The notes under the pieces are model-generated. The model saw only the letters and a list, made by a program, of their open reading frames with translations. It made no database searches and was not told the DNA's origin. Source: Cryobacterium inferilacus (GTDB taxonomy: Bacteria > Actinomycetota > Actinomycetes > Actinomycetales > Microbacteriaceae). From it: DNA of 64,000 nucleotides. The stretch spans positions 1 to 64,000 of the forward strand of contig NZ_JAIEUL010000007.1 in the NCBI RefSeq assembly GCF_019599185.1. Reading direction: 5' to 3'. A program made the position numbers and the translations under genes. Positions within the stretch are counted from its first letter, which is position 1; each line of letters begins with the position of its first letter. This document shows, piece by piece, positions 29,975 to 38,302 of this stretch.

Positions 29975-30704
29975 CCAGCGCCTCGGCGAGGGTGAAGGCG
30001 CCCGCGTACAGGGCCTTGCCCACGATGGCGCCTTCCAGGCCAAGCGGAACCAGCTCGCGCAGGGCGGCGATATCGTCGAGGCTGGAGACACCGCCGGAGG
30101 CGATCACCGGCCGGTGGGTGCGCTCCATGACCTCGCGCAGCAGCTCGATGTTCGGTCCCTTGAGGGTGCCGTCCTTGGTGACGTCGGTCACCACGTAGCG
30201 GGTGCAGCCGGCCTCTTCGAGACGCTCGAGCACCTGCCAGAGGTCGCCGCCGTCCTTGGTCCAGCCGCGGGCGGCCAGGGTGGTGCCGCGCACGTCGAGG
30301 CCCACGGCGATCGCGTCGCCGTACTGCGCGATCACACTCGCGGCCCACTCCGGGTTCTCCAGCGCGGCGGTGCCCAGGTTGATGCGCTTGACACCGGTGC
30401 CCAGCGCCGCTTCCAGCGAACGGTCGTCGCGGATGCCGCCGGAGAGTTCCACGTTCACGCCGCGGAGCTGCTTGATGACCTTCTTGAGCACGCTGGTGTT
30501 GTTGCCCCGGCCGAAGGCAGCGTCGAGGTCGACGAGGTGGATCCACTCCGCACCCTGGTGCGCCCAGTCCAGGGCGGCATCCATCGGGTCGCCGTAGTTG
30601 GTCTCCGTGCCGGCCTCACCCTGCGTCAGGCGCACGGCCTTGCCGCCCGCAACGTCGACGGCGGGCAGGAGGACCAGTTTCGGGGTCTTGGTGAACTCGC
30701 TCAT
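29958..30704 (-). CDS. priA: phosphoribosyl isomerase A (HisA/PriA)
   Basis: 248 aa TIM barrel of the HisA/HisF fold. [20 protein letters not shown] carries the first catalytic aspartate and the [16 protein letters not shown] loop typical of actinobacterial PriA; the second aspartate is in [13 protein letters not shown]. PriA isomerises both ProFAR (histidine) and phosphoribosyl anthranilate (tryptophan), replacing TrpF. The dual role here is inferred from the lineage. It follows hisH by 56 nt. Confidence 0.95.
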   Translation of the reverse strand: MSEFTKTPKLVLLPAVDVAGGKAVRLTQGEAGTETNYGDPMDAALDWAHQGAEWIHLVDLDAAFGRGNNTSVLKKVIKQLRGVNVELSGGIRDDRSLEAALGTGVKRINLGTAALENPEWAASVIAQYGDAIAVGLDVRGTTLAARGWTKDGGDLWQVLERLEEAGCTRYVVTDVTKDGTLKGPNIELLREVMERTHRPVIASGGVSSLDDIAALRELVPLGLEGAIVGKALYAGAFTLAEALDVSGA

Positions 30705-30760
30705 GGGAGTGCCTTTTTCGTGTTCGTGCGGCCGCGCGCGGCGACCGGCTGGTGGGAAAG

Positions 30761-31393
30761 TTAGTCGCGAAGGGTGTCGAGCCAGTTCGACAGCAGGCGG
30801 ATGCCCGCGTCACCGCTCTTTTCCGGGTGGAACTGGGTGGCCGTGAGCGGGCCGTTTTCGACGGCGGCGAGGAACGGTGCACCGTGCTCGGCCCAGGTGA
30901 GCCGGGGCACCGGGAACGGTGGCATCACGTCGAGAGTCCAGTTCTGGGCGGCGTAGGAGTGCACGAAGTAGAACCGTTCCTCTTCCAGCCCGCGGAACAG
31001 CACCGAGTCGGGGTCGGGGGTGACCGTGTTCCAGCCCATGTGCGGCAGCACGGGCGCCGGCAGCGCCGTGACGGTGCCCGGCCATTCGCCCAGCCCCTCG
31101 GTGTCGGCGCCGCGCTCGACGCCGCGCTCGAACATCACCTGCATGCCCACACAAATGCCCATCACCGGTCGGCCGCCGGAGAGGCGCTTGTCGATGATGT
31201 CGCCGCCGTGCGCGGCGTTCAGGGCCGCCATCACGGCGCTGAATGAGCCGACGCCGGGCACGAGCAGTCCGTCCGCCTCGAGGGCGAGCTTGCGGTCGCC
31301 GGTGAGGGTCACGTCGGCGCCGGCCAGCTCCAGCGCCTTCACGGCGGAGTGCACGTTGCCTGTGCCGTAGTCGAGGACGACGACGCTGGTCAT
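30761..31393 (-). CDS. hisH: imidazole glycerol phosphate synthase, glutaminase subunit
   Basis: 210 aa class I glutamine amidotransferase. The nucleophile Cys81 is in [14 protein letters not shown], and the His/Glu pair in [12 protein letters not shown] near 190. It supplies ammonia to HisF, which is not in this window. The ATG overlaps the hisB stop by 4 nt. Confidence 0.97.
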   Translation of the reverse strand: MTSVVVLDYGTGNVHSAVKALELAGADVTLTGDRKLALEADGLLVPGVGSFSAVMAALNAAHGGDIIDKRLSGGRPVMGICVGMQVMFERGVERGADTEGLGEWPGTVTALPAPVLPHMGWNTVTPDPDSVLFRGLEEERFYFVHSYAAQNWTLDVMPPFPVPRLTWAEHGAPFLAAVENGPLTATQFHPEKSGDAGIRLLSNWLDTLRD

Positions 31394-32007
31394 AGCGCAC
31401 CCTTGGTCGAGGGGATGCCGCTCACGAGCGCGTCGTAGGCCTTGGCCTGGCGGAAGGCGCGCGCGAATGCCTTGAACTCGGCTTCGGCGATGTGGTGCGG
31501 GTCCCGCCCGCCGACGACGGTCACGTGCACAGTGAGGCCGGCGTTGAAGGCGATGGCCTCGAACACGTGCCGCACCATCGAGCCGGTGAAGTGCCCGCCG
31601 ATGAGGTGGAACTCGAATCCGGCCGGCTCGCCGGTGTGCACGAGATACGGGCGGCCGGAGATGTCGACGACGGCCTGCACGAGGGCTTCGTCCAGCGGCA
31701 CCAGGGCGTCGCCGTACCGGGAGATGCCAGACTTGTCGCCGAGGGCCTGCTTGATGGCCTGGCCCAGCACGATGCCGATGTCCTCGACGGTGTGGTGCAC
31801 ATCGATCTCGATGTCACCGGTGGCGCGCACCGTGAGGTCGGTCAGGGAGTGCTTGGCGAACGCCGTCAGCAGGTGGTCGTAGAACGGCACGCTGGTGTGG
31901 ATGTCGCTCACCCCGGTTCCGTCGAGATTGATCGAGAGATCAATGCTCGATTCGCTCGTTTCGCGCTGCAGGTGGGCGCGACGGGGCGAGGGCGTGACAG
32001 TACTCAT
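31390..32007 (-). CDS. hisB: imidazoleglycerol-phosphate dehydratase
   Basis: 205 aa monofunctional IGPD. Metal-binding repeats are seen in [42 protein letters not shown] and [16 protein letters not shown]. No phosphatase domain is fused. It lies 9 nt after hisC. A TAAGCT box formed from the hisC stop stands 6 nt before its ATG, suggesting an additional internal leaderless promoter. Confidence 0.97.
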   Translation of the reverse strand: MSTVTPSPRRAHLQRETSESSIDLSINLDGTGVSDIHTSVPFYDHLLTAFAKHSLTDLTVRATGDIEIDVHHTVEDIGIVLGQAIKQALGDKSGISRYGDALVPLDEALVQAVVDISGRPYLVHTGEPAGFEFHLIGGHFTGSMVRHVFEAIAFNAGLTVHVTVVGGRDPHHIAEAEFKAFARAFRQAKAYDALVSGIPSTKGAL

Positions 32008-32013
32008 GCCGCT

Positions 32014-32019
32014 AGCTTA
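32014..32019 (-). promoter_or_regulatory. possible internal hisB -10 box
   Basis: TAAGCT on the minus strand, 6 nt before the hisB ATG; its TAA is the hisC stop codon. No Shine-Dalgarno is present in the 9-nt gap. Confidence 0.35.
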
Positions 32020-33102
32020 TTCGGCTGACGGACGAAGCCGTGCGATCGCGTCGAGGAACGCGGTGGTCTCCGCTTCGGTGCCGGCCGAGACCCGCAGGTG
32101 ACCGGGGATGCCGACATCGCGCACCAGGATGCCCTCGGCCAGCAGCGCCTCGAACGTGGCCCGGGGATCGGCCACCCCGCCGAAGAGCACGAAGTTGCTG
32201 CCGCTGCGGAGCGGCAGGAAGCCCAACCGGCCCAATTCGGTCACCAGACGGTCGCGCTGCCGTCGGATGTCGTCCACCATGGCGAGCATCTCGCCGCTGT
32301 GGGCGAGCGCGGCGACGGCGGCCGCCTGGGTGAGCGCAGACAGGTGGTACGGCAGGCGCACCAGCCGCAGCGCATCCGTGACGGCCGGGTCGGCGGCCAG
32401 GTAGCCCAGTCGCACACCGGCGAAGGCGAAGGCTTTGCTCATGGTGCGGGAGACCAGCAGTCGTTCCCGGCCGGGCAGCAGACTCACCGCGCTCTCGGTC
32501 CCGTCAGGAGCGAACTCGGCGTAGGCCTCGTCCACCACCACGATTCCCGGGGTGGCGTCGTAGACGGCCCGGATGGTGTCCAGCGACAGCGGTGTGCCGG
32601 TGGGGTTGTTCGGCGAGCAGAGGAAGACGACGTCCGGCGTGGTCTGGCGCACCCACTGCACCGCGGTGTCCGGGGTGAGCTCGAAGTCGGCGTCGCGCCC
32701 GCCGGGGATCCATTCGGTGTCGGTTCCGGACGCGAGGATCGAGTACATCGAGTAGGTGGGCGCGTAGCCGAGCAGGGTGCGGCCCGGTCCGCCGAAGGCC
32801 TGCAGCACCTGCTGCAGCACCTCGTTGGACCCGTTCGCGGCCCAGATGTTGTCGCGGGTCAGCCCCTGACCGAGGTACCCGGCGAGGGCGTCGCGCAGCG
32901 GGGTGAACTCACGGTCCGGGTAGCGGTTGACGGTGAGGATCGCGTCCGCGAGGGCCTGGGCGATGTCGGCGGCGACATGAGGGGGGATGGGGTGGGTGTT
33001 CTCGTTGACGTTCAGAGCCACCGGCACGTGCAGCTGCGGTGCACCGTAAGGGATTTTTCCGCGGAGGTTGGCACGCAGGGGCAGGTCGTCGAGGCTGGTC
33101 AC
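32017..33102 (-). CDS. hisC: histidinol-phosphate aminotransferase
   Basis: 361 aa class II PLP aminotransferase. NENTHPIPPH near the start, CSPNNPTGTPLS, VVDEAYAEFA and the PLP lysine in SRTMSKAFAFAGVRLGYL (near 230) define it. The GTG at 33102 gives the usual N-terminus; TAAGCT lies 7 nt upstream. It is the first gene of hisC-hisB-hisH-hisA; hisD, its usual upstream neighbour, is absent here. Confidence 0.96.
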   Translation of the reverse strand: MTSLDDLPLRANLRGKIPYGAPQLHVPVALNVNENTHPIPPHVAADIAQALADAILTVNRYPDREFTPLRDALAGYLGQGLTRDNIWAANGSNEVLQQVLQAFGGPGRTLLGYAPTYSMYSILASGTDTEWIPGGRDADFELTPDTAVQWVRQTTPDVVFLCSPNNPTGTPLSLDTIRAVYDATPGIVVVDEAYAEFAPDGTESAVSLLPGRERLLVSRTMSKAFAFAGVRLGYLAADPAVTDALRLVRLPYHLSALTQAAAVAALAHSGEMLAMVDDIRRQRDRLVTELGRLGFLPLRSGSNFVLFGGVADPRATFEALLAEGILVRDVGIPGHLRVSAGTEAETTAFLDAIARLRPSAE

Positions 33103-33109
33103 CCGAACA

Positions 33110-33115
33110 AGCTTA
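33110..33115 (-). promoter_or_regulatory. hisC -10 box (leaderless)
   Basis: TAAGCT on the minus strand, 7 nt before the GTG of hisC, in the 47-nt gap after the LysM gene. It marks the start of the his cluster transcript. Confidence 0.5.
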
Positions 33116-33149
33116 GTTGCGCGGGCCCGGGCACCTCGGTCGGACCGGG

Positions 33150-33551
33150 TCAGTAGGCGGCGGGAAGGGCGAGACGCTGACCGGGCTGCACGGCGTCCGA
33201 GGCGAGCTGGTTGAGGTTCACGATGTCGGCGATCACGTCGCGCGGGTCCTGCTTGGGCGCGATGGACTGCGCCAGCTCCCACAGGGACTGGCCCGATTCG
33301 ACGGTGATGTATTCGAACGCCGCGGCGCTCACGCTCGAGGTGCCCTCGGCGGCGGCGACGCCGCCGTTGACGGCAACGGCGACGGACCCCAGGACCAGGG
33401 GCAGGGCGGCGAGGGTGGTCAGGACGACGCGGCCGCGGCGGGTGAGTCGCAGGTGCGTTCGGGGCGCGACCGGCGCCGTGGCGTGGCCGATGGTGCGGGT
33501 CGACCGATCGACGGCGATCGTGCCGGGCTTCACTGCATATGCTGCGCTCAT
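33150..33551 (-). CDS. LysM-domain membrane-anchored protein beside lexA
   Basis: 133 aa. A cytoplasmic N-terminus rich in Arg (about 1-42) is followed by one membrane segment (VVLTTLAALPLVLGSVAVAV, about 43-62), an Ala/Ser-rich linker and a C-terminal LysM domain (YITVESGQSLWELAQSIAPK, about 81-100, then IVNLNQLASDAVQPGQRLALP). It should bind peptidoglycan from outside. Position and domain match Rv2719c (ChiZ), a damage-induced division inhibitor divergent from lexA in mycobacteria; that role is inference. AGGAGG precedes the ATG. The first residues are shorter than in Rv2719c. Confidence 0.88.
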   Translation of the reverse strand: MSAAYAVKPGTIAVDRSTRTIGHATAPVAPRTHLRLTRRGRVVLTTLAALPLVLGSVAVAVNGGVAAAEGTSSVSAAAFEYITVESGQSLWELAQSIAPKQDPRDVIADIVNLNQLASDAVQPGQRLALPAAY

Positions 33552-33615
33552 GTCAGACCTCCTGGTAACGCATCCGGCCCTCGGCCGGGAGGGCCGGATG
33601 CGAATCTATGTTCCG

Positions 33616-33644
33616 AATATATCTTCGAGTGTTCGAACAATCAA
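33616..33644 (-). promoter_or_regulatory. LysM-gene promoter with SOS-like dyad
   Basis: TTGATT (33639-33644) and TATATT (33616-33621) with an exact 17-nt spacer on the minus strand. The spacer contains TTCGA-ACAC-TCGAA, a perfect 5-bp dyad related to, but not the same as, the actinobacterial LexA site TCGAAC-N4-GTTCGA. It is well placed for repression by LexA. Confidence 0.6.
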
Positions 33645-33685
33645 CCCTGTTTCCCGATATTATGAAAAGAGATTTCACAACACAC

Positions 33686-33726
33686 TCGAATGCATGTCTT
33701 GTAATCTCCGCCGGTTTGGCTACAGT
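33686..33726 (+). promoter_or_regulatory. lexA promoter with degenerate SOS box
   Basis: TTGTAA (33699-33704) and TACAGT (33721-33726) are 16 nt apart. TCGAATGCATGTCTTG (33686-33701) overlaps the -35 and keeps a good left half-site of the LexA consensus but a poor right half. lexA is then translated from a GTG about 130 nt downstream. The 315-nt region between the LysM gene and lexA is AT-rich and holds nothing else obvious. Confidence 0.55.
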
Positions 33727-33866
33727 TTCGATTGGGTAGCAGTACTCAAACAGACACCACCGACATTGGCTTCCGACGGCGTCGCGGGGATCGCCGAGGC
33801 AGCACCGAGACACCACCCGGGCCGACACATCGGCACCGAACCGATCTACCAAGAGGAGCGACAAAC

Positions 33867-34568
33867 GTGGCACAGGAGAGCACACCTCGGGACAAGGGCA
33901 CCACTCGGCGCCGTAAGAGCCTGAGCGATAAACAGCGTGCCGTTATGGACGTCATCCAGCGGTCGGTGCGTGACCGTGGGTATCCGCCGAGCATGCGCGA
34001 GATCGGTGACGCCGTCGGCCTCTCCTCACTGTCGAGCGTCACCCACCAGCTACACCAGCTCGAGCTGAGCGGTTACCTGCGTCGTGACCCGAACCGGCCC
34101 CGCGCGCTCGAAGTCCTGATCGAGCTGCCGCAGTCCACCGACGAGGTCACCCCGGGCGCCCCGGATGACTACCAGGCCGGCATCCAGGTCGGTGACGCGG
34201 CAATGGTGCCGCTCGTCGGGCGAATCGCGGCCGGTATCCCGATCATGGCCGACCAGCAGATCGACGAGATCTTCCCCCTCCCCCGCCAGCTGGTGGGCAA
34301 GGGCGAACTGTTCATGCTCAAGGTCGTCGGTGACTCCATGATCGACGCCGCGATCTGCGACGGCGACTGGGTCGTCATCCGGCAGCAGAAGACCGCGGAG
34401 AACGGCGAGATCGTGGCGGCCATGCTCGACGGCGAGGCCACCGTCAAGGTGCTGCGCCAGCGCGACGGCCACACCTGGCTGCTCCCCCGCAACACCAACT
34501 TCGAGCCGATCCTGGGCGACTACGCCGAGGTGCTCGGCAAGGTCGTCGCGGTGCTGCGCTCCGTCTGA
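33867..34568 (+). CDS. lexA: LexA repressor
   Basis: 233 aa SOS repressor. The winged HTH spans about 15-80 ([20 protein letters not shown]). The self-cleavage site is Ala122-Gly123 in RIAAGIPI, with Ser157 in VGDSMID and Lys194 in ATVKVL as the catalytic dyad. The GTG at 33867 has AGAGGAG upstream and gives the normal length; the frame is open further upstream without support. The divergent LysM gene and recA at 45 kb are expected targets. Confidence 0.97.
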   Translation: MAQESTPRDKGTTRRRKSLSDKQRAVMDVIQRSVRDRGYPPSMREIGDAVGLSSLSSVTHQLHQLELSGYLRRDPNRPRALEVLIELPQSTDEVTPGAPDDYQAGIQVGDAAMVPLVGRIAAGIPIMADQQIDEIFPLPRQLVGKGELFMLKVVGDSMIDAAICDGDWVVIRQQKTAENGEIVAAMLDGEATVKVLRQRDGHTWLLPRNTNFEPILGDYAEVLGKVVAVLRSV

Positions 34569-34581
34569 TCCCCGCACCACC

Positions 34582-34621
34582 GCAACAGGCCAGGCCCCCG
34601 CGAGGGGACCTGGCCTGTTGC
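34582..34621. terminator. bidirectional terminator lexA/metE
   Basis: GCAACAGGCCAGG pairs with CCTGGCCTGTTGC (13 bp), extended by CCCC/GGGG after one mismatch, with a short loop. It separates the convergent lexA and metE genes. Confidence 0.9.
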
Positions 34622-34637
34622 TGTGTCAGCGTGCGAG

Positions 34638-36962
34638 TCAGACCAGCGTGGCCCGCACCGCGCGGGTGGCGTCGACGATGTTGCCCAACGAGGCGACCGT
34701 TTCGGCGTAGCCGCGGGTCTTCAGTCCACAGTCCGGGTTCACCCAGACTTGGCGGGCCGGGATCGACTGGAGCGCCCGCTCGAGCAGCTCGGTGATCTCC
34801 GCGACCCCCGGCACTCGGGGCGAGTGGATGTCGTAGACACCAGGGCCGATGCCGTGATCGAACCCACTGGTCTGGATGTCCTGCACGACCTCCATCTTCG
34901 ACCTGGCGGCCTCGATGCTGGTCACGTCGGCGTCCAGGTTCCGGATCGCATCGATCACGGCGCCGAACTCCGAGTAGCAGAGGTGGGTGTGGATCTGGGT
35001 CCGGTCGGCGACTCCGGCCGTGGCGAGCCGGAACGCGCCGACGGACCAGTCCAGGTAGTGGGCGTGGTCCCTCTTCTTCAGCGGCAGCAGTTCCCGCAGT
35101 GCGGGCTCGTCGACCTGCACCACCTGGATGCCCGCGGCTTCGAGGTCGGTGATCTCGTCGCGCAGGGCGAGCGCCACCTGCCGGGCGGTGTCGCCCAGCG
35201 GCTGGTCGTCACGCACGAACGACCAGGCCAGGATGGTGACCGGCCCGGTGAGCATTCCCTTGACCGGCTTCTCGGTGAGCGTCTGGGTGTAGCTGCTCCA
35301 CTCCACGGTGATGGGCTGCGGCCGGGACACGTCACCCCAGAGAATGGACGGCCGGGTACAGCGGCTGCCGTACGACTGCACCCAACCGTTCTCCGTCACG
35401 GCGAACCCGTCCAGGTTCTCGGCGAAGTACTGCACCATGTCGTTGCGTTCGGGTTCGCCGTGCACCAGCACGTCCAGGCCCAGGTCCTCCTGCAACTGCA
35501 CGACCCGTCCGATCTCGGCGCGCATCACGTCGCGGTAGTCCTCGGCCGCAAGCTCACCGGAGACCAGTCGGGCGCGCGCCCGGCGGATGTCACCGGTCTG
35601 CGGGAACGAGCCGATGGTGGTGGTCGGCAGCGGCGGCAGGCGCAGGGCCTGGCTCTGGGCGGCGAGGCGCGTTTCGTAGTCGCCGCGGCTGAAATCAGCC
35701 GGGGTGAGGGTGTCGAGGCGGGCCCTGACCGCGCCGTCGCGCACGCCAGGTGACCCTCGGCGGTCCGCGAGCGATGCGGTGGCGGCATCGAGCTCTGCCC
35801 GGATGGCGCTCAGGCCCGACGTGAGGCCGCGCGCCAAGGTGGCGACTTGACCGATCTTCTGGTCGGCGAAGGCCAGCCACCCGGTGAGCTCGGCGGCGAG
35901 CTTGGTCTCGTCCTCGACGTCGTGCGGCAGGTGCTGCAGCGAGGTGGAGCTGGAGACCGCGATGTTCTCGCTCAGGGCGCTGAGCTCACCGAGGGTGTCG
36001 AAGGCGCCGGCGAGGTCGCCGCGCCAGATGTTGTGCCCGTCGATGACGCCGGCCACCAGGGTGACGTCGGCCAGGCCGGGAACGATGGTGGGGACGGTGC
36101 CGCGGACAAGGTCCAGGCCGATGGCCTCGACCGGGGTGGCGACCAGCACGGGCAGGGCGTCATCGAGGCTGCCGTAGGGTGCGGCCACGAACAGGGCGGG
36201 CCGGGTGGTCAGGCCGCCGAGGGCGTCGTATGCCTGGGCGAGGGCGGCGAGGGTTTCGTCTCGGGGGATATCGATGCTCTCGCTGACCAGGCCGGGCTCG
36301 TCCAGCTGCACCCACTGGGCTCCCGCGGCGGCGAGACGTTCGATCAGCTCGGCGTACACCGGCAGCAGGTCGGCGAGGCGGTCGAGCGGGTGGAAGCCGG
36401 CGGGCGCGTCGCTGGACGGTTTGGCCAGGAGCAGCAGGGTCACCGGCCCGACGATCACGGGTCGGGTGATGAAACCGTTGGCGACGGCTTCCTCGAACTC
36501 CCGCACGATCCGGTCGCTGGCGAGGTGGAAGTGCGTCTCTGGCCCGATCTCCGGAACCAGGTAGTGGTAGTTCGAGTCGAACCACTTGGTCATCTCCAGC
36601 GGCAGGTTGTCCCCCGCCCCGCGGGCGAGCGTGAAGTAGCCGGCCAGGTCGAGATGCCCGTCGCCGTCGACGAGGTCGGCGAACCGGGCGGGGATGGCCC
36701 CGACGGCCACCTGCGCGTCCAGAACCTGGTCGTAGAAGGAGAAGCTCTCCGGGATCGACGAGTCGGTGCGACCCAGGCCCAGGCTGGAGAGGCGTTCACG
36801 GGTGGCCTGCCGCAGTCCCGCGGCGGTGGCCTCCAGCTCCGCGGCGTCGATCCGTCCGGCCCAGAACGCCTCGACGGCCTTCTTCAGTTCGCGGCGCCGC
36901 CCGATCCGCGGGTACCCGAGGATGGTGCCGCTGGGGAACGCAGGAGTGTCTGTCGTTGTCAT
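34638..36962 (-). CDS. metE: cobalamin-independent methionine synthase
   Basis: 774 aa; transfers methyl from methyl-tetrahydrofolate (triglutamate) to homocysteine. N-terminal domain begins GTILGYPRIGRRRELKKAVE. C-terminal zinc ligands are in IHTHLCYSEFG and WVNPDCGLKTRGY. The ATG at 36962 shares its A with the metF TGA stop (TGATG) and has AAGGACA upstream; a GTG one codon earlier is also possible. It forms an operon with metF, which makes its methyl donor. Confidence 0.96.
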   Translation of the reverse strand: MTTTDTPAFPSGTILGYPRIGRRRELKKAVEAFWAGRIDAAELEATAAGLRQATRERLSSLGLGRTDSSIPESFSFYDQVLDAQVAVGAIPARFADLVDGDGHLDLAGYFTLARGAGDNLPLEMTKWFDSNYHYLVPEIGPETHFHLASDRIVREFEEAVANGFITRPVIVGPVTLLLLAKPSSDAPAGFHPLDRLADLLPVYAELIERLAAAGAQWVQLDEPGLVSESIDIPRDETLAALAQAYDALGGLTTRPALFVAAPYGSLDDALPVLVATPVEAIGLDLVRGTVPTIVPGLADVTLVAGVIDGHNIWRGDLAGAFDTLGELSALSENIAVSSSTSLQHLPHDVEDETKLAAELTGWLAFADQKIGQVATLARGLTSGLSAIRAELDAATASLADRRGSPGVRDGAVRARLDTLTPADFSRGDYETRLAAQSQALRLPPLPTTTIGSFPQTGDIRRARARLVSGELAAEDYRDVMRAEIGRVVQLQEDLGLDVLVHGEPERNDMVQYFAENLDGFAVTENGWVQSYGSRCTRPSILWGDVSRPQPITVEWSSYTQTLTEKPVKGMLTGPVTILAWSFVRDDQPLGDTARQVALALRDEITDLEAAGIQVVQVDEPALRELLPLKKRDHAHYLDWSVGAFRLATAGVADRTQIHTHLCYSEFGAVIDAIRNLDADVTSIEAARSKMEVVQDIQTSGFDHGIGPGVYDIHSPRVPGVAEITELLERALQSIPARQVWVNPDCGLKTRGYAETVASLGNIVDATRAVRATLV

Positions 36963-37999
36963 CACTTGTCCTTCGTGGGGTGGCTGCCGGCGGCAGAGCC
37001 ACCGGTTGGGCGGGTGGAGTGGGTGCGCCGGGTGTCGGCGGCCGACAGGATGCCGGCACGCTCGAGAACGGCGAGGACCGTCGCGTGCTGATTGAACGCG
37101 TACAGGTGCACGCCGGGAGCACCGCCGGCCACGAGCCTGGCTGCGAGGGTGGCGGCGTGAATGATGCCGATCTCCCGTTGGCCCTCGACGGTCGGCTCGA
37201 CCTCGAGTTGAATCGCGAGGTCACTCGGCAGCTCCTCGCCGGAGAGCTCGAGGATCCGACGCAGCCGCCCCGGGCTGGTCACGGGCATGATGCCGGGCAG
37301 GATGGGGAACTCGACCCCGGCCTCCCTGGCCCGCTGGATGAAGCTCAGGTAGTGGTCGGCGTGGAAGAACAGTTGGGTGATGGCGAGGTTGGCGCCCGCG
37401 GCCTGTTTGGCCAGCAGCGTGTCGATGTCCTGGGCGGTTGAGCGGGAGCGGGGGTGCCCGTTCGGGAACGCGGCCACGGCGATGCGCACGTGCTCCCGTT
37501 CGGTCTTGACGGCACGCGCGCGGGGCAGGCCGGGGATGGGGGTCTCCTGGTATGGCACTCGTTCCGCCTGCACCCGGTGAATGAGCTGCACGAGCTCACC
37601 GGCGCTGTGCAGGTCTCCGAGAAAGGAGTCGCCCTCGCTCAGGCCCTCCGGTGGGTCGCCGCGGAGGGCCAGGAAGCTGCGCACGCCGGCGTCGAGGAAC
37701 TCTCGGATCAGGCTGCTCGCCTCGGCGTGAGACGACCCGACGCAGGTGAGGTGGGCCATCGGGTCCACCCCGGTGTGGCGGCGGATGTATCGCAGCACAT
37801 CCAGGGACGAGGTGCGGGACGAGCCCGACGCTCCGTAGGTGACCGAGATGAAGTCGGGGCCGGCCGCGGCGAGCGTGTCGATGGTGCCGTGCAGTGCGGT
37901 TTCGGCGGCCTCCGTTTTGGGCGGGTACAGCTCGAACGAGAAGGGTGTGTTCGGCGGACAGCGGGGGTCCGCGGACGTGGACTCGATGGACGCTGTCAT
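36962..37999 (-). CDS. metF: methylenetetrahydrofolate reductase
   Basis: 345 aa FAD-dependent TIM barrel. FSFELYPPKTEAAETAL carries the catalytic glutamate, and FISVTYGASGSSR, ALRGDPPEG and TQLFFHADHY (folate/FAD sites) follow. GAGGAATC precedes the ATG. It is the first gene of metF-metE, behind an unusually long leader. The C-terminal 30 residues are a low-complexity tail. Confidence 0.95.
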   Translation of the reverse strand: MTASIESTSADPRCPPNTPFSFELYPPKTEAAETALHGTIDTLAAAGPDFISVTYGASGSSRTSSLDVLRYIRRHTGVDPMAHLTCVGSSHAEASSLIREFLDAGVRSFLALRGDPPEGLSEGDSFLGDLHSAGELVQLIHRVQAERVPYQETPIPGLPRARAVKTEREHVRIAVAAFPNGHPRSRSTAQDIDTLLAKQAAGANLAITQLFFHADHYLSFIQRAREAGVEFPILPGIMPVTSPGRLRRILELSGEELPSDLAIQLEVEPTVEGQREIGIIHAATLAARLVAGGAPGVHLYAFNQHATVLAVLERAGILSAADTRRTHSTRPTGGSAAGSHPTKDK

Positions 38000-38302
38000 G
38001 ATTCCTCATTCGGCATGGTCGGTGACGCTTGCGAAGGCCAGGCGGCCGCGGACCGCCCTGAGCGCAGGCGGATGCTCGCGGGCGGGTGCCGGGCTCGGCT
38101 GTCGCTCCATGCCGGGCGGCGGTGCTCCCGGCGACGATGCAATGACTCTAACGGCGGTCATCGGGGCAGCCCAGCAGGATGGGCGAATATTACGTTCCGG
38201 GGCAGCTACGCGTTAACGACAGCGGGCGGCACCCCCTCCGTCGAGCGGATGCGGGTGCCGCCCGGGGGCGTGCCAATGGTGCGGTGTTGCGGTCTGCTGG
38301 TG
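38000..38302 (-). promoter_or_regulatory. metFE upstream region (about 300 nt)
   Basis: No gene. On the minus strand a -10-like TAGAGT (38146-38151) would give a leader of about 140 nt. The leader can fold: GCCGGG and CCCGGC pair near 38130-38108, and GAGCG pairs with CGCTC over a 40-nt interval. No cobalamin-riboswitch B12 box or clear SAM-riboswitch core was recognised. The hflX terminator lies at its far end. Confidence 0.45.
38224..38263 (-). terminator. hflX terminator
   Basis: GGGCGGCACCC (38224-38234) and GGGTGCCGCCC (38253-38263) form a perfect 11-bp stem 40 nt after the hflX stop. Confidence 0.8.

Noticed and set aside
33625..33640. Canonical LexA box at the LysM gene
   Set aside because: Only the TCGAAC half is exact; the right half does not match GTTCGA at N4 spacing, so it is reported as SOS-like only.
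38000..38302. Cobalamin riboswitch upstream of metFE
   Set aside because: No B12-box sequence was found on the minus strand, so the class was not assigned.
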